DNA of 64,000 bases, from the NCBI RefSeq assembly GCF_013131805.1, contig NZ_JABJRC010000001.1, positions 62,001 to 126,000 of the forward strand, written 5' to 3'. Origin of the DNA: Kribbella sandramycini. Lineage in GTDB: Bacteria; Actinomycetota; Actinomycetes; Propionibacteriales; Kribbellaceae. The notes under the pieces were generated by a model. The model saw only the letters and a program-made list of their open reading frames with translations. It searched no databases and was not told where the DNA came from. Both the position numbers and the translations under genes were made by a program. Positions 18,513 to 27,204 of this stretch are shown here, piece by piece (the stretch's first letter is position 1; each line of letters begins with the position of its first letter).

Positions 18513-19032
18513 TCTCCGGCACCTCCAGCAAGGGTTGCAGTGCTTGCCGAGCGCGGTTCAGCCGGGATTTGACCGTTCCCACCGGCACCTGCAGCTCCTC
18601 GGCGATCTGATCGAGCGGCAGGTCCATCACGTGATGCAGGACGACGACCGCTCGCTGCGCGGGCGGGATCACCGCCAGCGCGGATGCGACGTCGAGCGCG
18701 GCGCCGTCCGGTGGAGCGACCACCTCAGGGCGGCGGCCGGTCAGCTTCGCCAGCGCCCTGGCCGCGACCTGCTGCCGCCGGAGCCTGCTGATCAGTGTCC
18801 GGACGGCGACCGAGCGCACCCAGGCCTCCGGGTCCTCGTACTTGCTGATCTGCTCCCAGCGTCCCAGCAGCTTCACGAACGCATCTTGCGCAACCTCCTC
18901 CGCATCCGGCCGGGAGCCGCCGATGGACACCAGGACGCCGATCAGCCGCGGCCAGCTCCGCCGGTAGAGCACCGCGACATCCTGATCCCGTTCCACAGAG
19001 CTAACACGCGCCACCACCCCATCAGGTTCCAC
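18505..19032 (-). CDS. RNA polymerase ECF sigma factor (SigE-like actinobacterial group)
   Basis: A 175-residue sigma-70 family protein. Region 2 carries LYRRSWPRLIGVLV and DAEEVAQDAFVKLLGRW; region 4 carries IPPAQRAVVVLHHVMDLPLDQIAEELQVPVGTVKSRLNRAR, a clear helix-turn-helix. There is no SnoaL extension. It directs transcription of an unknown regulon. The reported start is GTG at 19032; GTG at 18996 (VERDQDVAV) aligns better with family starts and could be used instead. It is divergent from the ArsR gene, with 38 bases between, and coupled to the downstream membrane protein. Confidence 0.92.
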   Translation of the reverse strand: MEPDGVVARVSSVERDQDVAVLYRRSWPRLIGVLVSIGGSRPDAEEVAQDAFVKLLGRWEQISKYEDPEAWVRSVAVRTLISRLRRQQVAARALAKLTGRRPEVVAPPDGAALDVASALAVIPPAQRAVVVLHHVMDLPLDQIAEELQVPVGTVKSRLNRARQALQPLLEVPENA

Positions 19033-19049
19033 AGTTGCCCGAAACAGAT

Positions 19050-19081
19050 CTGAGAGATTACTCTCGAAACATGTCTCTCAG
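19050..19081. promoter_or_regulatory. Inverted repeat over the arsR-type start codon (probable operator)
   Basis: Arms CTGAGAGA (19050-19057) and TCTCTCAG (19074-19081) form a perfect 8-bp inverted repeat, with a nested GAGAG-ATTA-CTCTC (19053-19066). The site covers the ATG at 19071. A TTGCCC at 19035-19040 and an A/T-rich GATTAC at 19056-19061 could be promoter elements of a leaderless transcript. Autoregulation by the ArsR-like protein is inferred. Confidence 0.65.
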
Positions 19082-19670
19082 AAATCCGTACGGCGATTTC
19101 GAGCTCACCGACCCGCAGGCGATGCGGGCGCTCGCGCACCCAGTGCGACTGGCCGCGCTCAGCTGGCTGCAGCGGCACGGGTCCGCGACGGCGACGCAGC
19201 TGTCCGAGCACGTCGGGGCCTCGCCGTCGGTGACGAGCTGGCATCTGCGCCACCTGGCGAACTTCGGCCTGGTCGTCGACGGTCCGCCGCCGGAGGGCAC
19301 CGACCGGCGGCAGCGCTGGTGGCGCGCCGCGGCGCGCGGTTTTCGGGTGGAGATGCCGGACACCCCGGAGGGCGCCGAGGCGATGCGCTTGCTCGGCGGC
19401 CAGATGCTCACCCAGGCCCTCGACACGGCCGTGCGCTGGCAGGCCGAGACCGAACCGACACTCGAACCGGAGTGGGCGCGGATCCCAGGGGTCTCGAACA
19501 CTCAGGTGCTGATCACGCTCGCCGAGGCCGAGCAGCTCACCGAGGAGCTGGCCGCGGCGGTCGAGCAGATCCTCGCGCCGTACGTCCGCCGTCGCGACGA
19601 GGGCGAGACCCCCGACGGCGCCCGCCCGGTCCGCTACCTGCGCATCTCATTGGCGGAGGCCATGGAATGA
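19071..19670 (+). CDS. ArsR/winged-helix transcriptional regulator
   Basis: A 199-residue regulator. Residues about 15-75 are a winged helix with the ArsR-like recognition pattern MRALAHPVRLAALSWLQRHG, ATATQLSEHVGASPSVTSWHLRHLANFGLV. The rest is a helical domain without the metal-binding cysteines of ArsR/SmtB, so it probably senses a small molecule rather than a metal. The next gene, an MFS exporter, starts within its stop codon (ATGA), and the start codon sits in a palindrome, so it is likely an autorepressor of its own exporter operon. A TTG at 19035 is an alternative start. Confidence 0.9.
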   Translation: MSLRNPYGDFELTDPQAMRALAHPVRLAALSWLQRHGSATATQLSEHVGASPSVTSWHLRHLANFGLVVDGPPPEGTDRRQRWWRAAARGFRVEMPDTPEGAEAMRLLGGQMLTQALDTAVRWQAETEPTLEPEWARIPGVSNTQVLITLAEAEQLTEELAAAVEQILAPYVRRRDEGETPDGARPVRYLRISLAEAME

Positions 19671-20932
19671 GCCTGTGGAAGGACCGCCGCTTCCGTCGTT
19701 TCTGGTCCGCGCAAGCGGTCTCCGAGTTCGGTGACCGGGTCACCGAGATCGCCCTGCCGCTGATCGCGGTCACGATGCTGGACGCCACGCCCAGCCAGGT
19801 CGGCATGCTCACCGCAGCGGTCTGGCTGCCGAATCTGTTCAGCCTGTTCATCGGCTCCTGGGTCGATCAGCGCCGCGACAAACGCCCGCTGATGATCGCC
19901 GCCGATCTGGCGCGCACGGTCCTGCTGCTCAGCCTGCCGGTGGCCTTCTGGCTGGACGTCCTCACCCTCGGGCAGCTCTACGCGCTCGCGATCCTGGCCG
20001 GTACGGCGGACGTCGTGTTCAGCGCGGCGTACGCGTCGTTCTTCGTCCGGCTGGTCAGCCGCGAGCAGTTCCTGGAGGCGAACAGCAAGCTGTCGACGAC
20101 GCGCTCGCTGTCGTTCATGGCCGGGCCGGCGGTCGGCGGCGGGCTCGTGCAGTGGCTGACCGCGCCGATCACCATGATCGTCGACGCAGCGTCGTTCTTG
20201 TTCTCCGCACTGCAGCTGATGCGGGTGAAGACCGAGCCCGGCCCGCCCGAAGACGCGCCGGAGCCGTTCTGGACGCGAGTCCGCTCCGGCATGCGGTACG
20301 TGCTCAAGCATCCGTACCTGCGCAGCGCGCTCGGCTGTGCGACGACGGTGAACTTCTTCAACCTGATGGCGACCGCGCTGCTCGTCCTGTTCGCCTATCG
20401 CGAGCTCGGTCTGCCCGCCGGCGTGATCGGCTTGGCGTTCGGGATCGGCTCGGCCGGTGGCGTGCTCGGCGCGATCGCGGCCGCGCCGCTCACCCGGATC
20501 ATCGGCGCCGGCCGGTTGATCGCCGCCGGCGCGGTGCTCTTCCCCGGGGCGATGGCGATCGCCGCGCTGTCCGGCGGGCCGCTGTGGCTGCGGGCCACCG
20601 GGCTGGCCGTGGCCGAGTTCGTCGCGTCGTTCGCGGTGATGTGCTTCGACGTCCCGCTGAACTCGATCGAGGCCGCGGTCACCGATGAGCAGATGCGTAG
20701 CCGGGTCTACGGCGCGTTCAGCAGTATCAACTACGGCATTCGCCCACTCGGCGCGGTCGTCGGCGGCAAACTCGGCGAGTGGATCGGCGTCCGGGAGACG
20801 TTGTTGCTCTCGGCAACGGGCGGGATCTTCGCGGTGCTCTGGCTGATCCGCTCCCCCATCCTGCGGACGCGCAACCTGGACGGCCTGCGGCAGGTGCCCG
20901 GGACTGCGACACCTGCCGTGCAGGATCGTTGA
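19667..20932 (+). CDS. MFS transporter (MFS_3/EntS-like exporter)
   Basis: A 421-residue membrane protein with twelve hydrophobic segments. It opens SLWKDRRFRRFWSAQAVSEFGDRVTEIALPLIAV, typical of the MFS_3/EntS-like group of actinobacterial exporters. The loop 2-3 motif is GSWVDQRRDKRPLMIAADL. The carboxy tail is hydrophilic. It is translationally coupled to the upstream ArsR-type repressor and is probably the controlled effector, exporting the compound sensed by that protein. The substrate is unknown. It ends one base before the convergent EmrB-like exporter gene. Confidence 0.92.
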   Translation: MSLWKDRRFRRFWSAQAVSEFGDRVTEIALPLIAVTMLDATPSQVGMLTAAVWLPNLFSLFIGSWVDQRRDKRPLMIAADLARTVLLLSLPVAFWLDVLTLGQLYALAILAGTADVVFSAAYASFFVRLVSREQFLEANSKLSTTRSLSFMAGPAVGGGLVQWLTAPITMIVDAASFLFSALQLMRVKTEPGPPEDAPEPFWTRVRSGMRYVLKHPYLRSALGCATTVNFFNLMATALLVLFAYRELGLPAGVIGLAFGIGSAGGVLGAIAAAPLTRIIGAGRLIAAGAVLFPGAMAIAALSGGPLWLRATGLAVAEFVASFAVMCFDVPLNSIEAAVTDEQMRSRVYGAFSSINYGIRPLGAVVGGKLGEWIGVRETLLLSATGGIFAVLWLIRSPILRTRNLDGLRQVPGTATPAVQDR

Positions 20933-22489
20933 TCAGTCGAGCTCGACGAGCTCCTCGGTCCTGGCGACCGTCGTCCGGAGCGGGACCTCCTTGATGAACA
21001 GGACCGCGATCAGGCTGACGGCGGCGCAGGCGGCCGCGATCAGGAAGATCCGGCCGGTCGCATCGCCGTACGCGTGCCGGACCAGCTCGGCCAAAGCCGG
21101 CGGCAGGTGGTTGACGTCGAGCAGGCTCTGCCCGCCCGAGCCGGCCGCGGCGCCGGCCGGCAGACCGGCCAGGATCAGATCCTTCACCCGGGCCGCGAGC
21201 ACCGCACCCAGGGCCGCGACGCCGACCGCGCCGCCGAGGCTGCGGAAGAACGAGACGGTCGCGCTGGATGCGCCGATCTGGGAGACGTCGACGGTGTTCT
21301 GGACGGCGAGCACCAGGTTCTGCATCATCATGCCCATCCCGATGCCCATCGCGAGCATGCCGAGACCGACGTACCAGTACGGCGTGGTGTGGTCGATCGT
21401 GCCGAGCAGCACCAGGCCGATCACCAGCAAGATGCCACCGGCAACCAAGTACCGCTTCCACTTGCCGAACCGGGTGATCAGCTGACCGGATCCGACCGAG
21501 CCGAGGAACGAGCCGAGCATCATCGGGATGGTCAGCAGGCCGGCCTCGGTCGGGCTGTAGCCGCGGGCGATCTGGAAGTACTGGCCGAGGAAGAGCGCGC
21601 TGCCGAACATCGCGACGCCGACCGCGAGGCTGGCCACGATCGCCAGCGCAGTGGTCCGCTCGCGGACGACCTTCAGCGGGACCAGCGGCTCCGCGACCCG
21701 GCTCTCGACCAGGACGGCGAGGAGGCCGAAGACGATCGTGCCGCCGACGAACAGCGCGGACTGCCAGGACATCCAGGCGAAGTCGTGACCGGCGAAGGTG
21801 ACCCACAACAGCGGCAGGCCGGCCGCGATGCTGATCAGGATCGCGCCGAGGTAGTCGACCTGGACCTTGCGCTTGATCAGCGGCAGGTGCAGATACTTCT
21901 GCAGGATCACCAGGCTGACCACGGCCAGCGGCACGCAGACGTAGAAGCACCAGCGCCAGCCGAGCCACGAGGTGTCGACGATGACGCCGCCGATCAGCGG
22001 GCCGGACACGGTCGCGACCGCCATCACGGCGCCCATGTAGCCGGAGTACCGGCCGCGGTTGCGGGGCGGGATCGCCGCGCCGATGATCGCCTGGGCCAGC
22101 GCCATCAGGCCGCCCATCGCGAGCCCCTGCAGGACGCGCGCGCCGATCAGGAACGGCACGTTGTGCGCCGTCCCGGCCAGCGCGGAGCCGACGACGAACA
22201 GCGAGATCGCCAGCTGCACCAGCAGCTTCTTGCTCATCAGGTCGGCGAGTTTGCCCCAGATCGGCGTGGACACCGTGGTGGCCAGCAGGCTCGCGGTCAG
22301 CACCCAGGTGTACTGCGTCTGGGAGCCCTGCAGATCTGCGATGATCGTCGGCAGCGCATTGCTGACGATCGTCGAGCTGAGCATTGCCGTGAACAGCGCG
22401 GCGAGCAGCCCGATCAGGATCTCGAGGATCTCGCGGTGGGTGAGTTCCGGCGCGCTGGGCAGCGAGCGCCGCGTCTCGGTGACAGTCAT
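20933..22489 (-). CDS. DHA2-family MFS drug exporter (EmrB/QacA-like)
   Basis: A 518-residue protein with about fourteen membrane segments. Motif A is WGKLADLMSKKLLVQLAI, and motif C is present as AVATVSGPLIGGVIVDTSWLGWRW, which marks drug:H+ antiporters of the DHA2 group. It is the second gene of a MarR-controlled operon, overlapping the marR stop by 4 bases. A MarR operator over the operon promoter implies induction when the repressor binds its ligand, probably a toxic organic compound. The exact substrate is unknown. Confidence 0.94.
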   Translation of the reverse strand: MTVTETRRSLPSAPELTHREILEILIGLLAALFTAMLSSTIVSNALPTIIADLQGSQTQYTWVLTASLLATTVSTPIWGKLADLMSKKLLVQLAISLFVVGSALAGTAHNVPFLIGARVLQGLAMGGLMALAQAIIGAAIPPRNRGRYSGYMGAVMAVATVSGPLIGGVIVDTSWLGWRWCFYVCVPLAVVSLVILQKYLHLPLIKRKVQVDYLGAILISIAAGLPLLWVTFAGHDFAWMSWQSALFVGGTIVFGLLAVLVESRVAEPLVPLKVVRERTTALAIVASLAVGVAMFGSALFLGQYFQIARGYSPTEAGLLTIPMMLGSFLGSVGSGQLITRFGKWKRYLVAGGILLVIGLVLLGTIDHTTPYWYVGLGMLAMGIGMGMMMQNLVLAVQNTVDVSQIGASSATVSFFRSLGGAVGVAALGAVLAARVKDLILAGLPAGAAAGSGGQSLLDVNHLPPALAELVRHAYGDATGRIFLIAAACAAVSLIAVLFIKEVPLRTTVARTEELVELD

Positions 22490-22974
22490 CGATCTCCCGT
22501 TGGGTTCGCGCGTCGCACGGAGTCGGCGGCCTCGGTGACGGCGCGGGCCAGCCGCTGCAGGACGCCGGCCGCCTCGCCGAGCGCATCGTCGTCGAAGTCC
22601 GCCAGGGCGGCGCGAAGTTGTTTGGTGTACGCGGCGTACATGGCCTCCAGGCGGGCCCGGCCGTCGTCGGAGACCCGCACCAGGCCGACCCGCGCGTCGG
22701 CCGGATCGGGCCGGCGGCTCACCAGGCCGTCCGCCTCCAGCGCCGTCAGCTGCCGGCTCACCACGGACGCGTCGACGCCGAGTTTCGCGGCGATCTCGCC
22801 GCCGCGCTGCTCGCCGTCCTTCATCAGCACCTTCAGCACGCTCGCGTCGGAGCGGCGCAGGCTGTTGTTCCCCGGCATCAGGTGCTTGTGCTCGATACAG
22901 CGCACGGCGCGAATGAGCGAACTGACCCCTTCGAGCAGCTCCTGAGCCGTTCCATCCCGCTCAGCTAGTTGCAT
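22486..22974 (-). CDS. MarR family repressor of the adjacent exporter
   Basis: A 162-residue MarR protein. The winged helix is seen at RRSDASVLKVLMKDGEQRGGEIAAKLGVDASVVSRQLTALEADGLVSRRPDPADARVGLVRVS, flanked by dimerising helices. The ATG at 22974 has no ribosome site but lies 6-7 bases after a TATATA -10 box, so the mRNA is probably leaderless. An 8-bp-arm palindrome (22978-23001) overlaps the promoter and fits self-repression. It is co-transcribed with the DHA2 exporter. Confidence 0.92.
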   Translation of the reverse strand: MQLAERDGTAQELLEGVSSLIRAVRCIEHKHLMPGNNSLRRSDASVLKVLMKDGEQRGGEIAAKLGVDASVVSRQLTALEADGLVSRRPDPADARVGLVRVSDDGRARLEAMYAAYTKQLRAALADFDDDALGEAAGVLQRLARAVTEAADSVRRANPTGDR

Positions 22975-22977
22975 AAC

Positions 22978-23010
22978 CCAACTATATACACAAATAGTTG
23001 GTTTCCACAA
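22978..23010 (-). promoter_or_regulatory. Promoter and MarR operator of the marR-exporter operon
   Basis: The palindrome CCAACTAT (22978-22985) / ATAGTTGG (22994-23001) has perfect 8-bp arms and an 8-bp centre. Within it, on the minus strand, is a TATATA -10 box (22988-22983); TTGTGG (23010-23005) fits as -35 with a 16-bp spacer. The ATG follows directly, so repressor binding would block initiation. Confidence 0.75.
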
Positions 23011-23022
23011 CCATTTGGGGGG

Positions 23023-23490
23023 TCAGCTGAGGTCGCTGTTGAGGTGGCCGAGGAGGCGGCCCAGGTCGGCCAGGTCGGCGGCTTCCCAGCGGTCGAAGAT
23101 CGCGCGGAACTCGAGCTGGCGCTGGGCGCGCAGGGCGGCGAACCGCTCGGCGCCGATCGCGGTGAGTTTGAGCAGCCGGGCGCGGCCGTCGTCCGGGTCC
23201 CCGACGCGCTCGATCAGGCCGAGCGTCTCGAGCTGGGTGATCCCGCGGCTGACGGTCGACTTGTCGAGGCCGAGGGCCTGGGCGACGTCGGACGCCCGGA
23301 CGCCGGCCCCGGCACCGCCGGCGAACTCGATCTGCGAGATCAGGGCGTAGCCGGCCGAGTCCATCTCGGGGTGCACGCGGCGCGCCATCATCATCGACGC
23401 GGAGCGGGCGCGGCGGAACAGCGCCGACAGCTGCTGCTCGATCTCCGCGACCAGCGGCTCGGTCGCCTGCTCCGGCGTGGTCCCGGTCAT
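23023..23490 (-). CDS. MarR family regulator translationally coupled to hisF
   Basis: A 155-residue MarR protein with [50 protein letters not shown] as its winged helix. It starts at ATG 23490, overlapping the hisF stop codon (ATGA). It is separated by 49 bases from the other marR gene, which has its own promoter. Only about 30% of residues look shared between the two, so this is not a recent duplication. No target can be named; the hisF linkage may be incidental. Confidence 0.9.
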   Translation of the reverse strand: MTGTTPEQATEPLVAEIEQQLSALFRRARSASMMMARRVHPEMDSAGYALISQIEFAGGAGAGVRASDVAQALGLDKSTVSRGITQLETLGLIERVGDPDDGRARLLKLTAIGAERFAALRAQRQLEFRAIFDRWEAADLADLGRLLGHLNSDLS

Positions 23491-24248
23491 CGGACCACGA
23501 TCCCGGCGTCGCGCAGCGCCTTCTTGACGTCGGCGATCCGGAAGTCGCCGAAGTGGAACACGCTCGCGGCCAGGACGGCGTCCGCCCCGGCCTGCACCGC
23601 GGGCGGGAAGTGATCGGGGTGCCCCGCTCCCCCGCTGGCGATCAGCGGGACGTCGACGACCGCGCGGACCGCCTGGATCAGCTCCAGGTCGAACCCCTTG
23701 CGGGTGCCGTCGGCGTCCATCGAGTTCAGCAGGATCTCGCCCGCGCCCAGCTCGCACCCGCGGCGCGCCCAGTCGATCGCATCCAGCCCGGCGGATCGGC
23801 GTCCGCCGTGGGTCGTCACCTCGAACCCGCTCGGCTGCGTCTCGGAGCGGCGGACGTCGAGCGACAGCACGAGCACCTGGTTGCCGAAGCGGTGCGCGAT
23901 CTCGCGGATCACCTCGGGCCGGGCGATCGCGCCGGTGTTGATACCGACCTTGTCCGCGCCGGCGCGGAGCAGCCGGTCGACATCGGCGGCCTCGCGGACG
24001 CCGCCGCCGACGGTCAGCGGGATGAACACCTGCTCGGCCGTCCGCCCGACCACGTCGTACGTCGTCTCCCGCGAGCCCGAGGACGCGGTGATGTCGAGGA
24101 AGGTGAGCTCGTCGGCGCCCTCCGCGTCGTACACCTGGGCCATCTCGACCGGGTCGCCGGCGTCGCGCAGATCGGTGAAGTTGACGCCCTTGACCACCCG
24201 GCCGGCATCGACGTCCAGACAGGGGATCACGCGTACGGCAAGAGTCAC
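23487..24248 (-). CDS. hisF: Imidazole glycerol phosphate synthase subunit HisF
   Basis: The cyclase subunit that, with HisH, makes imidazole-glycerol phosphate and AICAR. It has 253 residues forming the usual (beta/alpha)8 barrel. Catalytic Asp12 lies in RVIPCLDVD, the second Asp in [15 protein letters not shown]; phosphate-binding motifs are [23 protein letters not shown] and [12 protein letters not shown]. The start is GTG at 24248. No ribosome site precedes it, but a TATTCT lies 6 bases upstream, so a leaderless transcript is plausible. HisH is not in the window. Confidence 0.97.
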   Translation of the reverse strand: MTLAVRVIPCLDVDAGRVVKGVNFTDLRDAGDPVEMAQVYDAEGADELTFLDITASSGSRETTYDVVGRTAEQVFIPLTVGGGVREAADVDRLLRAGADKVGINTGAIARPEVIREIAHRFGNQVLVLSLDVRRSETQPSGFEVTTHGGRRSAGLDAIDWARRGCELGAGEILLNSMDADGTRKGFDLELIQAVRAVVDVPLIASGGAGHPDHFPPAVQAGADAVLAASVFHFGDFRIADVKKALRDAGIVVR

Positions 24249-24361
24249 GCGGAAAGAATATCCGGTAGACCATTCGAGACCCGCGCAATGGCCGGACGCC
24301 GACCCCGGCGCGGGAGAGGATGTGGTCCAGACCCCCATCCCTCTGTCTCGAGGAGCTCCAC

Positions 24362-25909
24362 TTGACGACCCGACGTCACCGGCGGCTCGCTGCCGCCGCT
24401 GTGCTGTCCTCCGCTCTGATCCTCGGCCCGGCGATCGGCGCCGCGCGCGCCGCGGACGGCGGCTTCCCCGCCACCCCGGGCGCCCCCGGCGTCGGCGACG
24501 CCGTCTACCCGAACCTCGGTAACGGCGGCTACCAGGTCGAGCGGTACGAACTGGACCTCAAGTACGACGCCGCGACCAAGCTGGTCGCCGGCCACGTGAA
24601 GATCTTCGCCGTCGCGACCCAGAACCTGTCCCGGTTCAACCTCGACTCGTTCGGGCTCGGCATCACCGAGCTGCGCGTCGACGGCAGCACCGAGCAGTAC
24701 GCCCAGGAGGGCGAGGAGCTGGTGATCACGCCGGAGTGGAAGATCCGCAGCGGCGCGAAGTTCGTCGTCGACGTCAGCTACACGGCCGACCCGCGCAAGA
24801 TCAAGCCGCCGGCCGGCGGCTGGGTCGCGACCGACGACGGGTTCGCGACCGCGCCGCAGCCGGCCGGCGCGCACACGGTCTTCCCGGGGAACGACCACCC
24901 GTCCGACAAGGCGCAGTACCGGCTCCGGATCACCGCACCGGCCGGGACGGTCGGTGTTGCCAGCGGCAAGTACGTCGGCGAGTCGGCGAACGCGGACGGC
25001 AGTACGACGTACACCTACGAGACCGTGAACCCGATGGCGACCGAGCTCGTCCAGGCCAGCGTCGGCGACTACACGATCGTCCACCGCAACCCGGGCGCCC
25101 CGGCGACCGACCCGGTGCTGCGCGACGTCGTCAGCCCGGCCCGGCAGCCGAAGGTGGACGCCGCGCTCAAGCTGACCAAGGGCCAGCTCGACTGGGTCGA
25201 GCAGCGCCTCGGCAAGTTCCCGCTGGAGGCGTACGGCATCCTGCCGGCCAACAACGAGGCCGCGGACGCGTTCGACTTCACCGGCCTGGAGACCCAGACC
25301 CTGACCATCTACAAGCCGAAGTACCTCGAGCAGACCGAGGACAAGATCGGCTCGCACATGATGCACGAGCTCGTGCACAGCTGGTTCGGCAACAGCGTCA
25401 CCCCGGCCTCCTGGAGCGACCTCTGGTTCAACGAGGGCCACGCCGACTACTACGGCCTCCTCTACCGCTACGAGCGCGGCTGGCCGGACAGCCGCGGCTA
25501 CACGAACATGGTCGACCGGATGAAGTACACCTACAGCCAGGGCGACCTGTGGCGGAAGTCCTCCGGCCCGGTGGCCAAGCCGAACGCCCAGAACCTCTTC
25601 GACAACCAGCGCTACACCGGCGGCGTCCTCGTCCTCTACGCCCTCGCCGAGAAGGTCGGCCAGGAGAAGTTCGCCGCGATCGAGCAGGCCGTCACCACCG
25701 CGCACCGCAACAGCACCATCTCCACCGACCAGTTCATCACCCTCGCCGCGAACGTCTCCGGCGACGCCACCGTCCGCCCGTTCCTCGAAGACTGGCTCTA
25801 CGGCACCAAGACCCCGCCCATGCCCAACCACCCCGACTGGACCGTCATCGCCCCCACCGCCAAAACCCTCAGCACGGTCGACCTCCGGTCCGACCGCCGC
25901 GCCGACTAG
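24362..25909 (+). CDS. Secreted M1 family zinc metallopeptidase
   Basis: A 515-residue exported aminopeptidase-type enzyme. Residues 1-31 are a signal peptide (twin-Arg-like TTRRHRRL, then a hydrophobic core ending AARA). The zinc site is HELVH at 335-339 with the distal Glu358 in [11 protein letters not shown]. The GxMEN exopeptidase motif is replaced by FTGLETQT, as in several bacterial M1 enzymes. The protein ends after the catalytic domain, lacking the long helical carboxy domain of PepN. The start is TTG at 24362 with AGGAG six bases upstream. A strong terminator follows. Confidence 0.93.
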   Translation: MTTRRHRRLAAAAVLSSALILGPAIGAARAADGGFPATPGAPGVGDAVYPNLGNGGYQVERYELDLKYDAATKLVAGHVKIFAVATQNLSRFNLDSFGLGITELRVDGSTEQYAQEGEELVITPEWKIRSGAKFVVDVSYTADPRKIKPPAGGWVATDDGFATAPQPAGAHTVFPGNDHPSDKAQYRLRITAPAGTVGVASGKYVGESANADGSTTYTYETVNPMATELVQASVGDYTIVHRNPGAPATDPVLRDVVSPARQPKVDAALKLTKGQLDWVEQRLGKFPLEAYGILPANNEAADAFDFTGLETQTLTIYKPKYLEQTEDKIGSHMMHELVHSWFGNSVTPASWSDLWFNEGHADYYGLLYRYERGWPDSRGYTNMVDRMKYTYSQGDLWRKSSGPVAKPNAQNLFDNQRYTGGVLVLYALAEKVGQEKFAAIEQAVTTAHRNSTISTDQFITLAANVSGDATVRPFLEDWLYGTKTPPMPNHPDWTVIAPTAKTLSTVDLRSDRRAD

Positions 25910-25923
25910 CCCCACCCACACAA

Positions 25924-25952
25924 AAGGGGCTGACGGCAACCGTCAGCCCCTT
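25924..25952 (+). terminator. Intrinsic terminator after the M1 peptidase gene
   Basis: A perfect 13-bp stem (25924-25936 and 25940-25952, arm AAGGGGCTGACGG) with a 3-base loop, preceded by AAAA and followed by CTCCTT. It lies 14 bases after the stop codon. Confidence 0.92.
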
Positions 25953-25956
25953 CTCC

Positions 25957-26221
25957 TTGCCCGGATACAACCGGCAGATGACCGGGGTCTGCTTCCTGAC
26001 CTTCTCGGCCGCCCCTCGCGAGGCAGTCAACCCGTGTCACCCCGTAACCGTCAGGTCGGCCGTTGCATCAAGCTGCATCCCAAGATCATTGTCAGGGGCA
26101 CGCCGCACTCACCTCCCGGCCCTCGATCTCGACCGACGGCTGCAGTTCGGTGCGCGCCGGCCGAGGGAGATTTCGGCAGCAAGACGCTGGTCAAGGTCGC
26201 GATCAGTCCGCCTTGTAGGCA
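25957..26221. other. Intergenic region, no gene seen
   Basis: About 265 bases between the two terminators of convergent genes. It has lower GC and more mixed sequence than the flanking genes (for example around 26060-26110). I see no tRNA, no credible ribosome site and no conserved small reading frame. It may be a decayed remnant. Confidence 0.5.
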
Positions 26222-26255
26222 AGGGCCCCTGGGATCGGGATTCTCCAGGGGCCCT
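26222..26255 (-). terminator. Hairpin after the acyltransferase operon
   Basis: A perfect 11-bp inverted repeat (26222-26232 and 26245-26255, arm AGGGCCCCTGG) 13 bases after the stop of the minus-strand operon that starts at hisA; TT follows the stem on that strand. Confidence 0.8.
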
Positions 26256-26268
26256 GTTCAGCCGGGTA

Positions 26269-27204
26269 TTACTTCCAGGCTTTGCGGCGGGTGTTGGCGG
26301 CTTGGACGGGGCGGGTGGACTCCCAGACGCGGCGCCAGCGGGCGGCTTCGGTGGGGCCGGATTGGGAGGGGGAGGCGCCGGTGGCGGCGCGGCGACGGGC
26401 CTCGTACCAGGTGGTGGACTCCTCGTCGAGGAGGGCGGTGACGGCGGCTGCGATGCGGGGGGCGAAGTCGCGGGCGCTTTCACCTTCGGCGGGGCGCAGG
26501 GGGTCGCCGTAGCGGACGGCGACGGTCGGGCGGCCGGGGACGGGCCAGCCGCGGCCGCGGGGCATCGCGGCGAAGGAGCCCTTGATGCCGACCGGGATGA
26601 CCGGGACGTCGTGCTCGACCGCGAGGTAGGCCGCGCCCATCCGGAACCGCTGGACCCAGCCGTCCGGGGAGCGGGTGCCCTCGGGGAAGACGACCACGTT
26701 CCAGCCGTCCTTGAGCAGGTCGCCGGGGGTCGCGCTGAGCTTGCCGCCGCGGCGCTCGATCGGGAACGTGTTGAACACGATCGCCGAGCCGGCGGCCCGC
26801 CACCAGGTGTCGAAGAAGTAGTCCGCCGCGGCGGCCATCGCGGTCTTGCGGCGCATCGCGTCCGGCAGCGAGAGCAGCAGCAGCGGGGTGTCCAGGTGCG
26901 AGCTGTGGTTGGCCACGATCAGCGCCGGGCCGTCCAGCTTGCGCAACGAGTCCAGCCCGCTGACGACCGGGTTGATCTCGAAGTTGAGCACCGCGTTCAG
27001 CGGGCCCTTCTGGAGGACGTCGCGGACGGCCATCGCCGCCGGCGTCCGGGCCCACTTGGTCGGGAAGACCGCCTTCTCCTTCGGGACGACGTACGGCTCG
27101 GCCGAGCGCGGCACCTGCGCCCGGCGGCCCCAGCGCCAGCCGCGCGCGACGACCTTCACGTCGCGCACGGTGTCCCGGCCGAACTTCACCAGACTGGTCC
27201 CCAT
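26269..27204 (-). CDS. Lysophospholipid acyltransferase (PlsC-like)
   Basis: A 311-residue acyltransferase. The catalytic HX4D motif is NHSSHLD (about residues 98-104); the phosphate-binding motif is FPEGTRSPDG (about 173-182), with FPIERRGG and VIPVGIKGS between and after. It transfers an acyl chain to a hydroxyl of a lysophospholipid or similar acceptor. It has no clear membrane helix, so peripheral attachment is likely. It is the last gene of the hisA-headed operon and shares one base with the LarA-like gene, so its acceptor may be the product of that pathway. Its sense strand becomes very C-rich near the 3' end. Confidence 0.92.
   Translation of the reverse strand: MGTSLVKFGRDTVRDVKVVARGWRWGRRAQVPRSAEPYVVPKEKAVFPTKWARTPAAMAVRDVLQKGPLNAVLNFEINPVVSGLDSLRKLDGPALIVANHSSHLDTPLLLLSLPDAMRRKTAMAAAADYFFDTWWRAAGSAIVFNTFPIERRGGKLSATPGDLLKDGWNVVVFPEGTRSPDGWVQRFRMGAAYLAVEHDVPVIPVGIKGSFAAMPRGRGWPVPGRPTVAVRYGDPLRPAEGESARDFAPRIAAAVTALLDEESTTWYEARRRAATGASPSQSGPTEAARWRRVWESTRPVQAANTRRKAWK

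Noticed and set aside
3389-23486. A single integrated mobile element between hisI and hisF
   Set aside because: No integrase, transposase, attachment-site repeats or tRNA gene seen at either edge.
25957-26221. A small gene or RNA between the two terminators
   Set aside because: No ribosome site, conserved frame or tRNA-like fold could be supported.
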